Of a stretch of DNA of 40,220 bases, positions 21,565 to 30,190 are shown in pieces; positions within the stretch are counted from its first letter, which is position 1, and each line of letters starts with the position of its first letter. The notes under the pieces are model-generated. The model did no database searches and had not been told where the DNA came from. It was given only the letters and a program-made list of their open reading frames with translations. The position numbers were made by a program, and so were the translations under genes. This DNA comes from an uncultured Eubacteriales bacterium. Lineage in GTDB: Bacteria > Bacillota > Clostridia > Oscillospirales > Butyricicoccaceae. The stretch is taken from the NCBI GenBank assembly GCA_910579575.1, contig CAJTUM010000018.1:1-40220 (forward strand). Reading direction: 5' to 3'.

Positions 21565-24500
21565 ATGAAAGTACGCATACGGATGCTGTCTGCTCTGCTG
21601 GCGGCTTCCATGCTGTTTTCCATGTCCGCCCCAGCCTGGGCGGCGGAGGGAGACAGCGGAGCGGCGGCGAGTCAATCGGCCGTCGCAGGCGAAATCCGCG
21701 CCACCCTGCGCCTGGATTACGCCCAAAATATGAAGGCGATAAAAAATCATAATGTGCAAGCGTTTTTGAAACCAGGGTTTGATAGCAAACCTCAGTTTGA
21801 TCCAGATAGCGCCACGACAAGCGATCCGGGGTTTAACCTGTGGGAAATAGGCGACGTCCAAACAGCGGGTTCCTATTCTGCTACCGTAACCGCTAAAAAT
21901 AGAGACGGCGGCGTGATGGATACCGCAACAGAAAACAGCTGGCCCGGCTATTTGGAACTGGCCATAGACGGCTTGCCTCAGGGGAAGTACACCTTGACAT
22001 TTCATGGAATAGGCTATGCGACGTTTTCACAAAACATTGAAATCAAAGAATATTCGCGGCACTTGGTCATCGGAACAGGGGACAACACGTTTACCCTGGG
22101 CGACTTGACTGGAGACGGCAAAGTCGATCAAGAAGACCTTAACCGTATTGAAGAAAAAGATTATTTGAATACGCCTCCTTCGGAAGCTGATTTGAAGCAG
22201 GTGGGCTTTAATGGCGACGGCGTGATCGACGTCGTCGATTTGGCCTATGTGAAGCGCAGCTCCGTGATTCAGCCCGCCGGAGAGAACGTGCCCTCCAGCG
22301 CCGAGCTGATGGACACCCTTTTGCTGGTTCCGCCAGTCAGCGTCGCATCTCTGCAGCAAGCGTTGACCGTGGAAGGCGTCTCTGTCACAAGCGGCGATTT
22401 GAACGACCTATTTGTAGAAAATGGTCAAGGCGTTCAGCTGACTTCTTCCAAAGACACAGTTGAGTTGCCGATGGAATTTTCTACCGAAAGAGATCTGGAG
22501 CAAATTATAATAAACACGCCAAATAACAACATCGGCGCCAAAAAAGGCTCTGCGAAAGTGGAGTATACAGATGGAACGACAGAAGATTTGCCTTTTGACG
22601 CAACGCTGCCGGCAGACGTTCATGCCATCGGCCGCGCTGGGGAAGATTCCCGTTCCATCGTCATCAACTTGGGCAAGCGGGTTGCGGTGAAAAAAATCAC
22701 CATTTCGGTGGAAAAGACCTCCACAGGCTATGTGGCGGTGGAATCCATCCAGTTTTTGAAAGATATCGTGCCGGAAAACCCGGTAGCCCCCAACCGGATG
22801 GTGCGAAATCTGAAAGCCGAAGCCGGCAGCGAAACGGTGAGCCTGAAATGGAGCGAGCTGCCCAACATTACCGGCTATCGGGTCCTGTATTGGGAGAAGG
22901 TTGAGGACGAAACCCAAAAAGTGACCAAAGAACTGAATGTAGACGTTCCTTATGCCGACGTCTCCGGCTTGGAAAATTTGAAAACCTATTGCTTCCAGGT
23001 GGTTCCCACCGCCGCCGACTGGCAGGGCGATTACTGCGAAGCGATTGAGGCCACGCCTCAGCCCAACAAAGCGCCGGACGCGCCGGATATGGTGAGCGTT
23101 CAGGAGCTGGAGGGCAAGCTGGCCGTCTCCTGGAAAAAATCCAAAGCGGCAACTTACTACCAGGTCTTTTTCAAAGAAAAGGACGCCTCGGGCGATTATC
23201 AGCAGGTAGGCGGCAACCTGACGGAAACCAGCGTCACCATTGAGAGCCTGGAAAATGAAGTCACATATTCCATCTATATCATCGCCGGCAACGAAATCGG
23301 CAAAAGCGGCCCTTCCCGCATTGCGGAAGGCACGCCCAAGGCGGTGAAATATGACGCGCTGGAGGGCCTGCCCACAGAAGCTTTGCTGGATTCCAGCAAG
23401 GTCGCAGTCCGGCTGGCGGACCCCAACAACTACGCCCCCAGCGAATACACCGCAGAGGCGCCGTTTAAAGCCGATTTCCTTACCGACGGCGATCTCCACA
23501 CCCATTGGACCGCTCGGAATTGGGCCGGCAACGAGCATATCATCTGCGAATTTAAGGAGCCTGTGGATTTGCAGGCCGTAATCTGGGCGCCTCGGTTGGA
23601 CGGCAATTATCCCAACCAGCTGCGGGCCTATAGCATCCAGGTTTGGTATAAGGGCGAAGAGGCCGACGCCAAGGCCAACAAAAACGGCCATCTGCTGGTT
23701 CCTGACCCCAACCGGGGCGGCATAGACAGCAACGGCGGCTCCGGCGGCGGCGACGTCCATACTTGGCCCAATATCCCCAACAGAACCCAGATTCCCGTCA
23801 GCCGTTATGCCATTTTGCCCTTTGACCCCCAGAAAGAGGTCATCCAAATCAGCGTGGCTGTGGAGCAGGCCGGCTATCAGCTGGTCAGCTGTTCGGAGCT
23901 GATGTTCATGCAGTATGACCCTGAAAAGTGCCTGCCGGATCAAATTCGGGCTCTATTTACCGACGATCTGCGCACCCAGCTGGTTTCCGGCGTTACGGAA
24001 ACGCAAATCACGGCTCTGGAAGAGCAGCTGACAAAGGACCAGTTCTATTATTTCAACGTTACCACTTTGCGAGACGAGCTGGCTCTGGCCAAAGAGCTGC
24101 TGAAGAACAATGGTAAACTGGGCGCTAAAAGCACGGTTGTCGACGGCATTCAGTCCCGCAGCAACGGCGCGGACAGCCAGAAATACAGCCAGGCGGGCAG
24201 CGACCTCCAGCCTCTGGGCGCCACGGCTACAGCCAATCAGGAAATCGCCGTCTATGCCTCCGGCATCCCTGAGAACCAGAGCGTTACCCTGTACGCCAGT
24301 CAGTTCAACGCCGAGGCTTCTGAATGGCGGGCGGCCATCGGCCAAGTGAAAAATGGCCGAAATATCTTTACAGTGCCCAAAATCGGCAGCCAGAATACCC
24401 AGCGGGGCGGCAGCCTGTATCTGAGCTATAGCGGCGACAATTCGGAGAATATCAAGCTCCATGTGCGCCGGGCCACAGATATCCCCATGCTGGAGCTGGC

Positions 24501-26730
24501 GGATTGGTATAAGATTGACGAAGCGACCCGAAAGGCTCGCATTGAAGCATATCTGACCGAGCTGGACGCCTATGTGAAGTCTCATACAGAAATCACTGAC
24601 TCCACAAAAACGACCAGCATTTTCAACGTCACAGAAATCTCCACCCCCGTGGTCCTGCTGTCTCTGCCCGCCAAGGCTGTGCAGGGCGGCACTGGAAGCG
24701 GCGCCATGACGGAGAGAGTGCAGAATGTTTATAACTCCGTCCTGGCCTGGGAAGACCTGATGCACATCTGCAAGACCACGCAAGGCATTGACAACACCTA
24801 TGAGGCAAACGATATGCAGTCCCGCCAGAATATCCGGTGTATGCAGATGTTTGCCGGCGCCTTTATGTATGCGGCGGGCAACCACATCGGCATCGGCTAT
24901 GGCTCCTGCGCCGGCATGGTAGGCGGCAGACCCATCAACCAGATGAGCGATGGATTCACAGCCAACAACCTGTTCGGCTGGGGCATCGCCCACGAAATCG
25001 GCCACAATATGGATAAGCTGGGCAAAGCTGAAATCACTAACAACATCTATTCCATCATGGCTCAGACTTATGACGGCCAAGACAATACCTTGGCTTCCCG
25101 CCTGGAAAAGAGCAATAAGTATCCCCGCGTCTTTGAAAAAGTGGCTCAAGGCTATCCCGGCGCCTCCAATGACGTGTTTGTTCAGCTGGGAATGTACTGG
25201 CAGCTGCACTTGGCCTATGACGAAGGTGAGGCGGCCGCCGACAAAGACGGCCCCATGAACTTCTATAATAAGTTCTTTAAGGCCTGGAAAGATGGAACGT
25301 ATACCAAGGACGACTTCCCCAACGCCAGCGCGGACGAGAAATTTGCTCTCACCGCCTCCGGCGTGGCCGGCAAGGACTTGACCGAGTTTTTCACCCGTTG
25401 GGGCATGACGCTGAGCACGACCGTAAAAAATAAACTGGGTAGTTATGACAAAGAAACCCGAGCCATCTGGTATCTGAACGACCAGAGCCGCCGGGATCGG
25501 TTGAGCGGCGTTTCTTCCGTGACGGGTACCGTCGCCGCCTCTGCCGCCAAAAAAGCGGGCAGCGATACGGAGATTGAAATCACCATCACCCCGCCGGTCT
25601 CCGATCATATCCAGGGCTATGAGATCATCCGCGATGACAAGCCCATCGCTTTTGTTGTGCCCAACAACGAAACTATCGTGGGAGATACGGTGGTTTATAC
25701 CGACACCATCGGCACGGGCAATCATCTGGCCTTCGACTATAAAGTTGCAGCCTATGACACCCTGGGCAACAAGATCGGCGAATCCGAGGCCGGCGAAGTG
25801 CGGGTGGCCTATGACAAAACGGTTGACCCCAAGGCCTACACGCTGACCCGCAGCGAGGACAAAACCACCGCTACCTTTGAGCTGAAAGAGGAAACCGCTG
25901 TTTCCGGCATTAAATTGACGGGAGCCAACTGGCCTGCATCCGACGATTTCACCGTCACGATCACAGGCGTGGACGCACAGGGCAACCTCACTCAGCCTGT
26001 TGAGGCCCGCAGAAGCACCTTTGATGACACAAACAATCTGGCCAAAGACGACCCCAACAGCTTTTTGACTTACTTTAACAAGCCGGGCACAGCAAATTCT
26101 GACACCCGGATTTGGACCTATGACGCCAAGACCGTTGTGATCACTGGCCTGCCTGCCGACCTGGCGGATGAAAATATCCAGCTGGTCAGCTATGCCGGCG
26201 ACGACGTTTCCTTCCTGGAAGATTCCAACGGCTTTGTGGGCCGGTTGAGCGCCGATTATAAGTATGGCGACGGCGCCGACGATGTGATTAAGGCGGGCAC
26301 GCTGGTGATTGTCGGCAATTACCGGGGCGACCCGGTGTATAACACCATCCGCATCATGGGCAAATTCACCACGACCAAAGCCTCGGCAGATCCGAGCTCG
26401 GATTCGAGCGTTGATGAAGTTACGTTTGAAGAAACGGAGCGCCCGCTGGACGGCTATGCTCTGATGTTTGCCGAAATCCCTGAAGATAAGGAAGTCAGCG
26501 ACATCAGCGACGGTCTGTTCATCTTTGTGCCCAATGTGCAGAAAGAGGCTGAGCTTCAGGAGATTACTTCCTGCGACGGTTCCAACCTGCTGCCCAGCCA
26601 GATCAAGGCGCAGCTGTATCGCACAGACTTGCCGGAAGACTCCACAATCAAGCGGGAAACCGCGGAAACCCTGTGGATTCATAGCCCCGGCGGCGACGAG
26701 CTGCCCACTATCACCCTGACACAGAATTAG
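21565..26730 (+). CDS. Secreted M60-family (mucinase-type) metalloprotease with dockerin-like module
   Basis: Secreted multidomain protein of 1721 residues. Signal peptide 1-26 (cleavage after AWA). A dockerin-like pair of calcium loops follows at about 178-232: LGDLTGDGKVDQEDLNRI and FNGDGVIDVVDLAYVKR. Next come a discoidin-like domain (about 305-400), two fibronectin type III domains (about 407-500 and 503-595), and a second F5/8-type carbohydrate-binding domain (about 600-760, FLTDGDLHTHWTARNWAG). The M60 catalytic domain spans roughly 840-1270, with zinc motif HEIGH at 1143-1147 and the distal Glu1156 in EITNNI. About 450 further residues contain an FN3-like segment and unassigned sequence. 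Known M60 enzymes cleave mucin-type glycoproteins. There is no sortase or SLH anchor, but the next gene supplies one. ATG 21565 has AAAGGA 8 bases upstream. Confidence 0.92.
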   Translation: MKVRIRMLSALLAASMLFSMSAPAWAAEGDSGAAASQSAVAGEIRATLRLDYAQNMKAIKNHNVQAFLKPGFDSKPQFDPDSATTSDPGFNLWEIGDVQTAGSYSATVTAKNRDGGVMDTATENSWPGYLELAIDGLPQGKYTLTFHGIGYATFSQNIEIKEYSRHLVIGTGDNTFTLGDLTGDGKVDQEDLNRIEEKDYLNTPPSEADLKQVGFNGDGVIDVVDLAYVKRSSVIQPAGENVPSSAELMDTLLLVPPVSVASLQQALTVEGVSVTSGDLNDLFVENGQGVQLTSSKDTVELPMEFSTERDLEQIIINTPNNNIGAKKGSAKVEYTDGTTEDLPFDATLPADVHAIGRAGEDSRSIVINLGKRVAVKKITISVEKTSTGYVAVESIQFLKDIVPENPVAPNRMVRNLKAEAGSETVSLKWSELPNITGYRVLYWEKVEDETQKVTKELNVDVPYADVSGLENLKTYCFQVVPTAADWQGDYCEAIEATPQPNKAPDAPDMVSVQELEGKLAVSWKKSKAATYYQVFFKEKDASGDYQQVGGNLTETSVTIESLENEVTYSIYIIAGNEIGKSGPSRIAEGTPKAVKYDALEGLPTEALLDSSKVAVRLADPNNYAPSEYTAEAPFKADFLTDGDLHTHWTARNWAGNEHIICEFKEPVDLQAVIWAPRLDGNYPNQLRAYSIQVWYKGEEADAKANKNGHLLVPDPNRGGIDSNGGSGGGDVHTWPNIPNRTQIPVSRYAILPFDPQKEVIQISVAVEQAGYQLVSCSELMFMQYDPEKCLPDQIRALFTDDLRTQLVSGVTETQITALEEQLTKDQFYYFNVTTLRDELALAKELLKNNGKLGAKSTVVDGIQSRSNGADSQKYSQAGSDLQPLGATATANQEIAVYASGIPENQSVTLYASQFNAEASEWRAAIGQVKNGRNIFTVPKIGSQNTQRGGSLYLSYSGDNSENIKLHVRRATDIPMLELADWYKIDEATRKARIEAYLTELDAYVKSHTEITDSTKTTSIFNVTEISTPVVLLSLPAKAVQGGTGSGAMTERVQNVYNSVLAWEDLMHICKTTQGIDNTYEANDMQSRQNIRCMQMFAGAFMYAAGNHIGIGYGSCAGMVGGRPINQMSDGFTANNLFGWGIAHEIGHNMDKLGKAEITNNIYSIMAQTYDGQDNTLASRLEKSNKYPRVFEKVAQGYPGASNDVFVQLGMYWQLHLAYDEGEAAADKDGPMNFYNKFFKAWKDGTYTKDDFPNASADEKFALTASGVAGKDLTEFFTRWGMTLSTTVKNKLGSYDKETRAIWYLNDQSRRDRLSGVSSVTGTVAASAAKKAGSDTEIEITITPPVSDHIQGYEIIRDDKPIAFVVPNNETIVGDTVVYTDTIGTGNHLAFDYKVAAYDTLGNKIGESEAGEVRVAYDKTVDPKAYTLTRSEDKTTATFELKEETAVSGIKLTGANWPASDDFTVTITGVDAQGNLTQPVEARRSTFDDTNNLAKDDPNSFLTYFNKPGTANSDTRIWTYDAKTVVITGLPADLADENIQLVSYAGDDVSFLEDSNGFVGRLSADYKYGDGADDVIKAGTLVIVGNYRGDPVYNTIRIMGKFTTTKASADPSSDSSVDEVTFEETERPLDGYALMFAEIPEDKEVSDISDGLFIFVPNVQKEAELQEITSCDGSNLLPSQIKAQLYRTDLPEDSTIKRETAETLWIHSPGGDELPTITLTQN

Positions 26731-26741
26731 GAGGTCGCACA

Positions 26742-28136
26742 ATGAAAAAATTGACCAGAAAAGCCGCCTCCCTTTTGCTGGCCTGCGCGCTGCTGCTGGG
26801 GCTTATGCCCCAGCCGGCCCTGGCCGCCGGCGTCGAGCTGAAATACCAGTCCCAGGGGAACGGCTTATATCTGGGCCTGACCGGTTTGGACGAAAAGGAC
26901 GTGATTTATGGCGTCCAGCTCCAGCTGACGCTGACGGGCGAGCTGAGCCGGGACATCCTGTCCCTGGAGCCGGCGGACGGACTGGCCTTCAGCCCGGATA
27001 ACGCCGCCGCCGTCGAAGCAAAGGACGGCAAAACGACCTTGACGCTTCACCTGGTTTCCGCCTATGCCTTGAACAACCAGGACACGCTGGATCTGGGCTT
27101 TTTGACGACAGACGGCCAGGCCCAGATTACAGCCGCCAGCTATGCGCTCGTCAACTCCAAAACGTTTTATGACAAAGATGAGACGGGAGAAAACCCTGAC
27201 AACAAACTGGAGATGAAGTCTCTCTCCGTGGGCCCGGGTTCTGTGGGTCCCAACCAACCCAGCGGCGACAGCGGCGGCTCTTCTTCTGGAGGTTCCTCGG
27301 GAGGCGGCGCCAGCTATGAAATCAAAGCGCCCCAGGCGGCTCACGGTTCCTATACCGTCAGCCCCTCCAACGCCCGCCAAGGTCAGGTCGTCACCGTGAC
27401 TTGCTCCCCAGAAGCAGGCTACCGGGTGGAGGCTCTGATTGTCACCGACGCCTCTGGCGCTCGAGTGGCTGTGGCCAGCGAAACCGCCAATCGCTATACC
27501 TTCCGAATGCCCGGCTCCGCCGTCAGCATTCAGGCAGTTTTCTCTCCCATCCAAGGCCAGGCGGTAGACGGCGCCCAGACCTTTACCGACGTGGCCCAGA
27601 GCGACTGGTTTTATGACGCGGTGCAGTATGTCTGCGCTCGGGGCATGATGAACGGCATGGGCGACGGTTCCTTCGCCCCCTATACCGCCACCAGCCGGGG
27701 CATGATTGTCACCATTCTGTATCGTCTGGAGGGTCAGCCCGCGGTTTCCGCCGCTGGCGGCTTTACCGACGTGGCGGCAGATCAGTGGTATTCCAACGCC
27801 GTGGCTTGGGCTTCGGCCAATGGCATCGTCACCGGTTATGGCGAGGAGCGGGCCGGCCAGTTTGGCCCGAACGACTCCATCACTCGCCAGCAAATGGCGG
27901 CTATCCTGATGCGGTACGCCAATCACAAGGGCTATAACGCAGAGGCTCGCAACCAACTGACCGCCTTTGCCGACGCAGGCGCGGTGGAGCCTTACGCCCT
28001 GGAGGCCATGCAATGGGCCAACGCCGCCGGCTTGATTAACGGCGTGACAGAATCTTCTTTGGAGCCGGCCGGCAATGCCAATCGAGCCCAAGCGGCGGCT
28101 ATCTTGATGCGCTTCTGCGAAAATATTGCCCAATAG
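26742..28136 (+). CDS. SLH-anchored surface protein with N-terminal cohesin-like domain
   Basis: Secreted protein of 464 residues. Signal peptide 1-28 (cleavage after ALA). Residues 30-155 look like a cohesin/carbohydrate-binding beta-sandwich: GLYLGLTGLDEKDVIYGVQLQLTL, a lone LSLEPADGLAFS strand, LDLGFLTTDGQAQITAASYALVNS. A Gly/Ser linker (about 164-190), a bacterial repeat domain (192-268, GSYTVSPSNARQGQVVTVTC, EAGYRVEALIVTD) and three SLH domains (about 280-325, 341-390, 408-457) follow; the SLH repeats bind pyruvylated secondary cell wall polymer. The third SLH is divergent. The gene starts 11 bases after the M60 gene with GGAGG between, so the two are co-expressed. The cohesin call comes from pattern and context only. 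Confidence 0.85.
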   Translation: MKKLTRKAASLLLACALLLGLMPQPALAAGVELKYQSQGNGLYLGLTGLDEKDVIYGVQLQLTLTGELSRDILSLEPADGLAFSPDNAAAVEAKDGKTTLTLHLVSAYALNNQDTLDLGFLTTDGQAQITAASYALVNSKTFYDKDETGENPDNKLEMKSLSVGPGSVGPNQPSGDSGGSSSGGSSGGGASYEIKAPQAAHGSYTVSPSNARQGQVVTVTCSPEAGYRVEALIVTDASGARVAVASETANRYTFRMPGSAVSIQAVFSPIQGQAVDGAQTFTDVAQSDWFYDAVQYVCARGMMNGMGDGSFAPYTATSRGMIVTILYRLEGQPAVSAAGGFTDVAADQWYSNAVAWASANGIVTGYGEERAGQFGPNDSITRQQMAAILMRYANHKGYNAEARNQLTAFADAGAVEPYALEAMQWANAAGLINGVTESSLEPAGNANRAQAAAILMRFCENIAQ

Positions 28137-28213
28137 CGAGGCTTTTGGCAATGTAGAAGCGACAGGCCATTGCCGCTTCCAATGTGAACACAGTTTTTAA
28201 GCATTGACGCGAT

Positions 28214-28259
28214 AACCGCCCCTGTTCGGTGTGACAGATTACCGGACAGGGGCGGTTTT
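28214..28259 (+). terminator. Terminator of the M60/SLH operon
   Basis: AACCGCCCCTG(TT)CGGT pairs with ACCG(GA)CAGGGGCGGTT around a 10-base loop with one internal mismatch, ending in TTTT. It lies 78 bases after the SLH gene. Confidence 0.88.
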
Positions 28260-28325
28260 GTCGTAGTTTGTTGGCGGAAATAAGCACCAGGAACCGCTTA
28301 GCCGCGGGTCTGAAACTGCGGCGGC

Positions 28326-28362
28326 TTGCGAAATCCTTTTTTTTGCGGTATAATGTCCGCAA
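28326..28362 (+). promoter_or_regulatory. Promoter and overlapping dyad upstream of the first MarR gene
   Basis: The -35 TTGCGA (28326-28331) and perfect -10 TATAAT (28349-28354) are 17 bp apart. A dyad TTGCGG-N8-CCGCAA (28343-28362) has the -10 box at its centre, a classic position for a repressor such as an autoregulating MarR. The leader to 28522 then has a CGGCGCG-TG-CGCGCCG palindrome near 28418-28433 and a GGGGCCCC near 28478, with no gene. Confidence 0.7.
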
Positions 28363-28522
28363 GGATGCGATACGCCAAATCATTTGAAACATAAAAGGCT
28401 ATTTTTCAAGCGGGCGGCGCGTGCGCGCCGAAAGGATTTGCAGCGATTCATTCGCCGGGAATCGATTTAATCAGAAGGGGCCCCTAAAAAATTTATAATT
28501 TTTGGGAGAAGAAAAAGGGATC

Positions 28523-29053
28523 ATGGTCAAGGAAAACGGAGGAAAAATCCAGGGTCGAGCGCTATCGGGTTACGATAGGGCCGATTTATTGTTTGATTTT
28601 GCCGTGGCTTATGCCGACGGCGTCAATTTGGTCCGAGATTTTGGAAATGGAAAAGAATATTCTCCGGCGGAAGTACACATGATTACCCGCATTGCTGAAA
28701 ATCCGGGTATCACCGTCACCGAGCTGGCTCGCCGGGGTAACCGCACGAAAGGCGCAATTTCCCAGGTAGTCAAGCGGCTGGAGGAAAAAGGCCTGGTAGA
28801 AAAACGAAAAGCGGCGGAAAATTGCAGCCGAACCCTGCTCTATGCCACAGAAGAAGGCCGGCGGCTGGGACAATGCCACAAGGAGCGAGATCAGCGGCGA
28901 ATTGAGCGGATGGAAAAGGAGCTGGAAACCCAAGTGGGCCGAGAGGCGCTGGATCAATTTTATGATGTGCTGGCTTGTATGTATGAAGCTATGAAAGCGC
29001 GCCGTCAGCTCGTTCAGCAAGAAAAGGAGCCATGTTGCCCCGACAAAGAATAA
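28523..29053 (+). CDS. MarR family transcriptional regulator
   Basis: Winged-helix regulator of 176 residues. The N-terminal helices are LLFDFAVAYADGVNLVRDF, followed by the HTH at about 60-100 (ITVTELARRGNRTKGAISQVVKRLEEKGLVEKRKA) and the wing AENCSRTLLYATEEGRRLGQ, then C-terminal dimerisation helices. Such proteins usually repress their own operon and genes for efflux or stress responses until a small phenolic or oxidant binds. The target is unknown. The start is not certain: ATG 28523 is taken, with AAAGGGA close upstream; a TTG at 28502 is also in frame. The gene is followed by a terminator, so it is monocistronic, and the dyad over its promoter suggests autoregulation. Confidence 0.86.
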   Translation: MVKENGGKIQGRALSGYDRADLLFDFAVAYADGVNLVRDFGNGKEYSPAEVHMITRIAENPGITVTELARRGNRTKGAISQVVKRLEEKGLVEKRKAAENCSRTLLYATEEGRRLGQCHKERDQRRIERMEKELETQVGREALDQFYDVLACMYEAMKARRQLVQQEKEPCCPDKE

Positions 29054-29072
29054 CGCGGCTTTGAAAGCGCAG

Positions 29073-29105
29073 AAACCGCCCATGGTTTTTTCCCATGGGC
29101 GGTTT
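29073..29105. terminator. Bidirectional terminator between MarR and DUF1540 genes
   Basis: AAACCGCCCATGG and CCATGGGCGGTTT form a perfect 13-bp stem around a short T-rich loop, between two converging genes. Confidence 0.85.
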
Positions 29106-29113
29106 GTCGGGCT

Positions 29114-29431
29114 TTATCGCTGGCGGAACGTAGCGCATTCCGTCTGGCTGGCCTGGTCGGCGCCGCCGCCTTTCACCGTGATCTGGCTGGCGGAGCACAA
29201 GCCGCCTTCGTTGTAAGCGCAGGTTTTGGCGCTGCAGGAGATATGGCTGTTGGGGTTGGGGACGTCGTGCCGGGCGCTGTTCTGGGCGCCTTCGCTCTTG
29301 GGATGGAAAGAGCGGCAGCAGGTGTCGCCGCAGCGGCAGGCGTGAGCGCCGCCTACGTCGATGCCGGGCAGGCAGCAGCAGCCTTGAGCGTTGTTGGCGC
29401 AGGTGTCTACGCCGCATTGCAGATTTGTCAT
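29114..29431 (-). CDS. Cys-rich DUF1540 domain protein
   Basis: Small protein of 105 residues with 15 cysteines arranged in two metal-binding-like blocks: LQCGVDTCANNAQGCCCLPGIDVGG then ACRCGDTCCRSF, and ISCSAKTCAYNEGGLCSASQ then ITVKGGGADQASQTECATF. The C-x4-C-x2-N-x4-C pattern is that of the DUF1540 domain, found twice here; it is common in Clostridia and of unknown function. No signal peptide or membrane segment. ATG at 29431 is chosen because GGAG sits 9 bases upstream; an in-frame reading upstream to 29464 would overlap it. A 15-bp palindrome GGGCATA-G-TATGCCC lies upstream at 29491-29505 and may be an operator. Confidence 0.85.
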   Translation of the reverse strand: MTNLQCGVDTCANNAQGCCCLPGIDVGGAHACRCGDTCCRSFHPKSEGAQNSARHDVPNPNSHISCSAKTCAYNEGGLCSASQITVKGGGADQASQTECATFRQR

Positions 29432-29588
29432 AGCGATACTCTCCATTTCTGCGTTTTTTTTCACCGCCGAAGTATGAGGCGAATGGTTACGGGCATAGTA
29501 TGCCCGCCGCCCAAAGATTTATCATTTGAACGGAATGATTTTTGCAAGGCGCGGCGCAAGATTTTTTATGGGTTGGCAAATAAAAAAG

Positions 29589-29601
29589 TTTGAAAATCAA
29601 A
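29589..29601. promoter_or_regulatory. FabT-type operator, upstream copy
   Basis: TTTGAAAATCAAA, a perfect 5-bp arm dyad of the form TTTGA-N3-TCAAA known as the FabT binding site in streptococci and lactococci. It lies just upstream of the -35 box of the next gene. Confidence 0.75.
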
Positions 29602-29609
29602 TTTAATGG

Positions 29610-29638
29610 TTGACGGAGGGGGATAGGTATGATATACT
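29610..29638 (+). promoter_or_regulatory. Promoter of the FabT-like/DegV operon
   Basis: The -35 TTGACG (29610-29615) and -10 TATACT (29633-29638) are 17 bp apart with an extended TGA. The promoter is flanked on both sides by FabT-type dyads. Confidence 0.8.
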
Positions 29639-29646
29639 GCGTTTTG

Positions 29647-29659
29647 TTTGAATATCAAA
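29647..29659. promoter_or_regulatory. FabT-type operator, downstream copy
   Basis: TTTGAATATCAAA, the second TTTGA-N3-TCAAA dyad, located just after the transcription start expected from the promoter at 29610-29638, where a bound regulator would block initiation. Centre-to-centre distance from the upstream copy is 58 bp. Confidence 0.8.
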
Positions 29660-29687
29660 AGAATGAGACGCGGAAGGAGGTTGCCAG

Positions 29688-30143
29688 ATGGAACGGCATT
29701 TTGACGATTTGAACGGCTTTTTGGTGGGGCTTTTCAACGATATTCTGAAGATCGAAGAAAACGCTCTGCGGGCCGGAGAATATCGGGAAATTTCTGTGCG
29801 GGATATGCACATTATCGAAGCCGTCTGCGCAGCCGGCGGCGAAAATGACAACCGCACCACTGCCGTGGCCCGAGACCTGGGCGTGACCACAGGCACCTTG
29901 ACCGTGGCGGTGAACAGCCTGGTGAAAAAGGGATATATCGAGCGCCGGCAAGACCCGAAGGACCGCCGGGTTGTGCTGCTTTATCCCACAGAGAAGGCTC
30001 TGCGGGCCAATCGGGCCCATGAGGCTTTTCATCGGGATATGGTGGAGGCTGTGCTTCAGGCTTTGACAGACCAGCAAACCGAAGTGCTGGTTCAGGCGCT
30101 GAACGCTGTGCGGGCCTATTTTGAATCCAGAAAACAGGGCTAA
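29688..30143 (+). CDS. FabT-like MarR regulator of fatty acid synthesis
   Basis: MarR-fold protein of 151 residues. The pattern along its length matches FabT, the fatty-acid-synthesis repressor: IFNDILKIEENALR near the N-terminus, ISVRDMHIIEAV, the HTH with VTTGTLTVAVNSLVKKGYIERRQDPKDRRVVLLYPTEKA (about 64-105), and HEAFHRDMVEAVLQALT. FabT binds long-chain acyl-ACP as corepressor and shuts down fab genes when exogenous fatty acids are taken up. The promoter carries two FabT-type dyads, so the gene is probably autoregulated. The start follows GGAGG by 7-8 bases. The next gene codes for a fatty-acid-binding DegV protein, which supports the assignment. No fab genes are in the window. Confidence 0.85.
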   Translation: MERHFDDLNGFLVGLFNDILKIEENALRAGEYREISVRDMHIIEAVCAAGGENDNRTTAVARDLGVTTGTLTVAVNSLVKKGYIERRQDPKDRRVVLLYPTEKALRANRAHEAFHRDMVEAVLQALTDQQTEVLVQALNAVRAYFESRKQG

Positions 30144-30190
30144 AAACGGCCCAGCCGCATAACCGCGTCCCTCAAAGGGAGGCAAAATCG

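Noticed and set aside
23953..26742. Open frame of about 930 codons on the minus strand
   Set aside because: Antisense shadow of the M60 protease gene, which has a clear signal peptide, domains and operon context on the plus strand.
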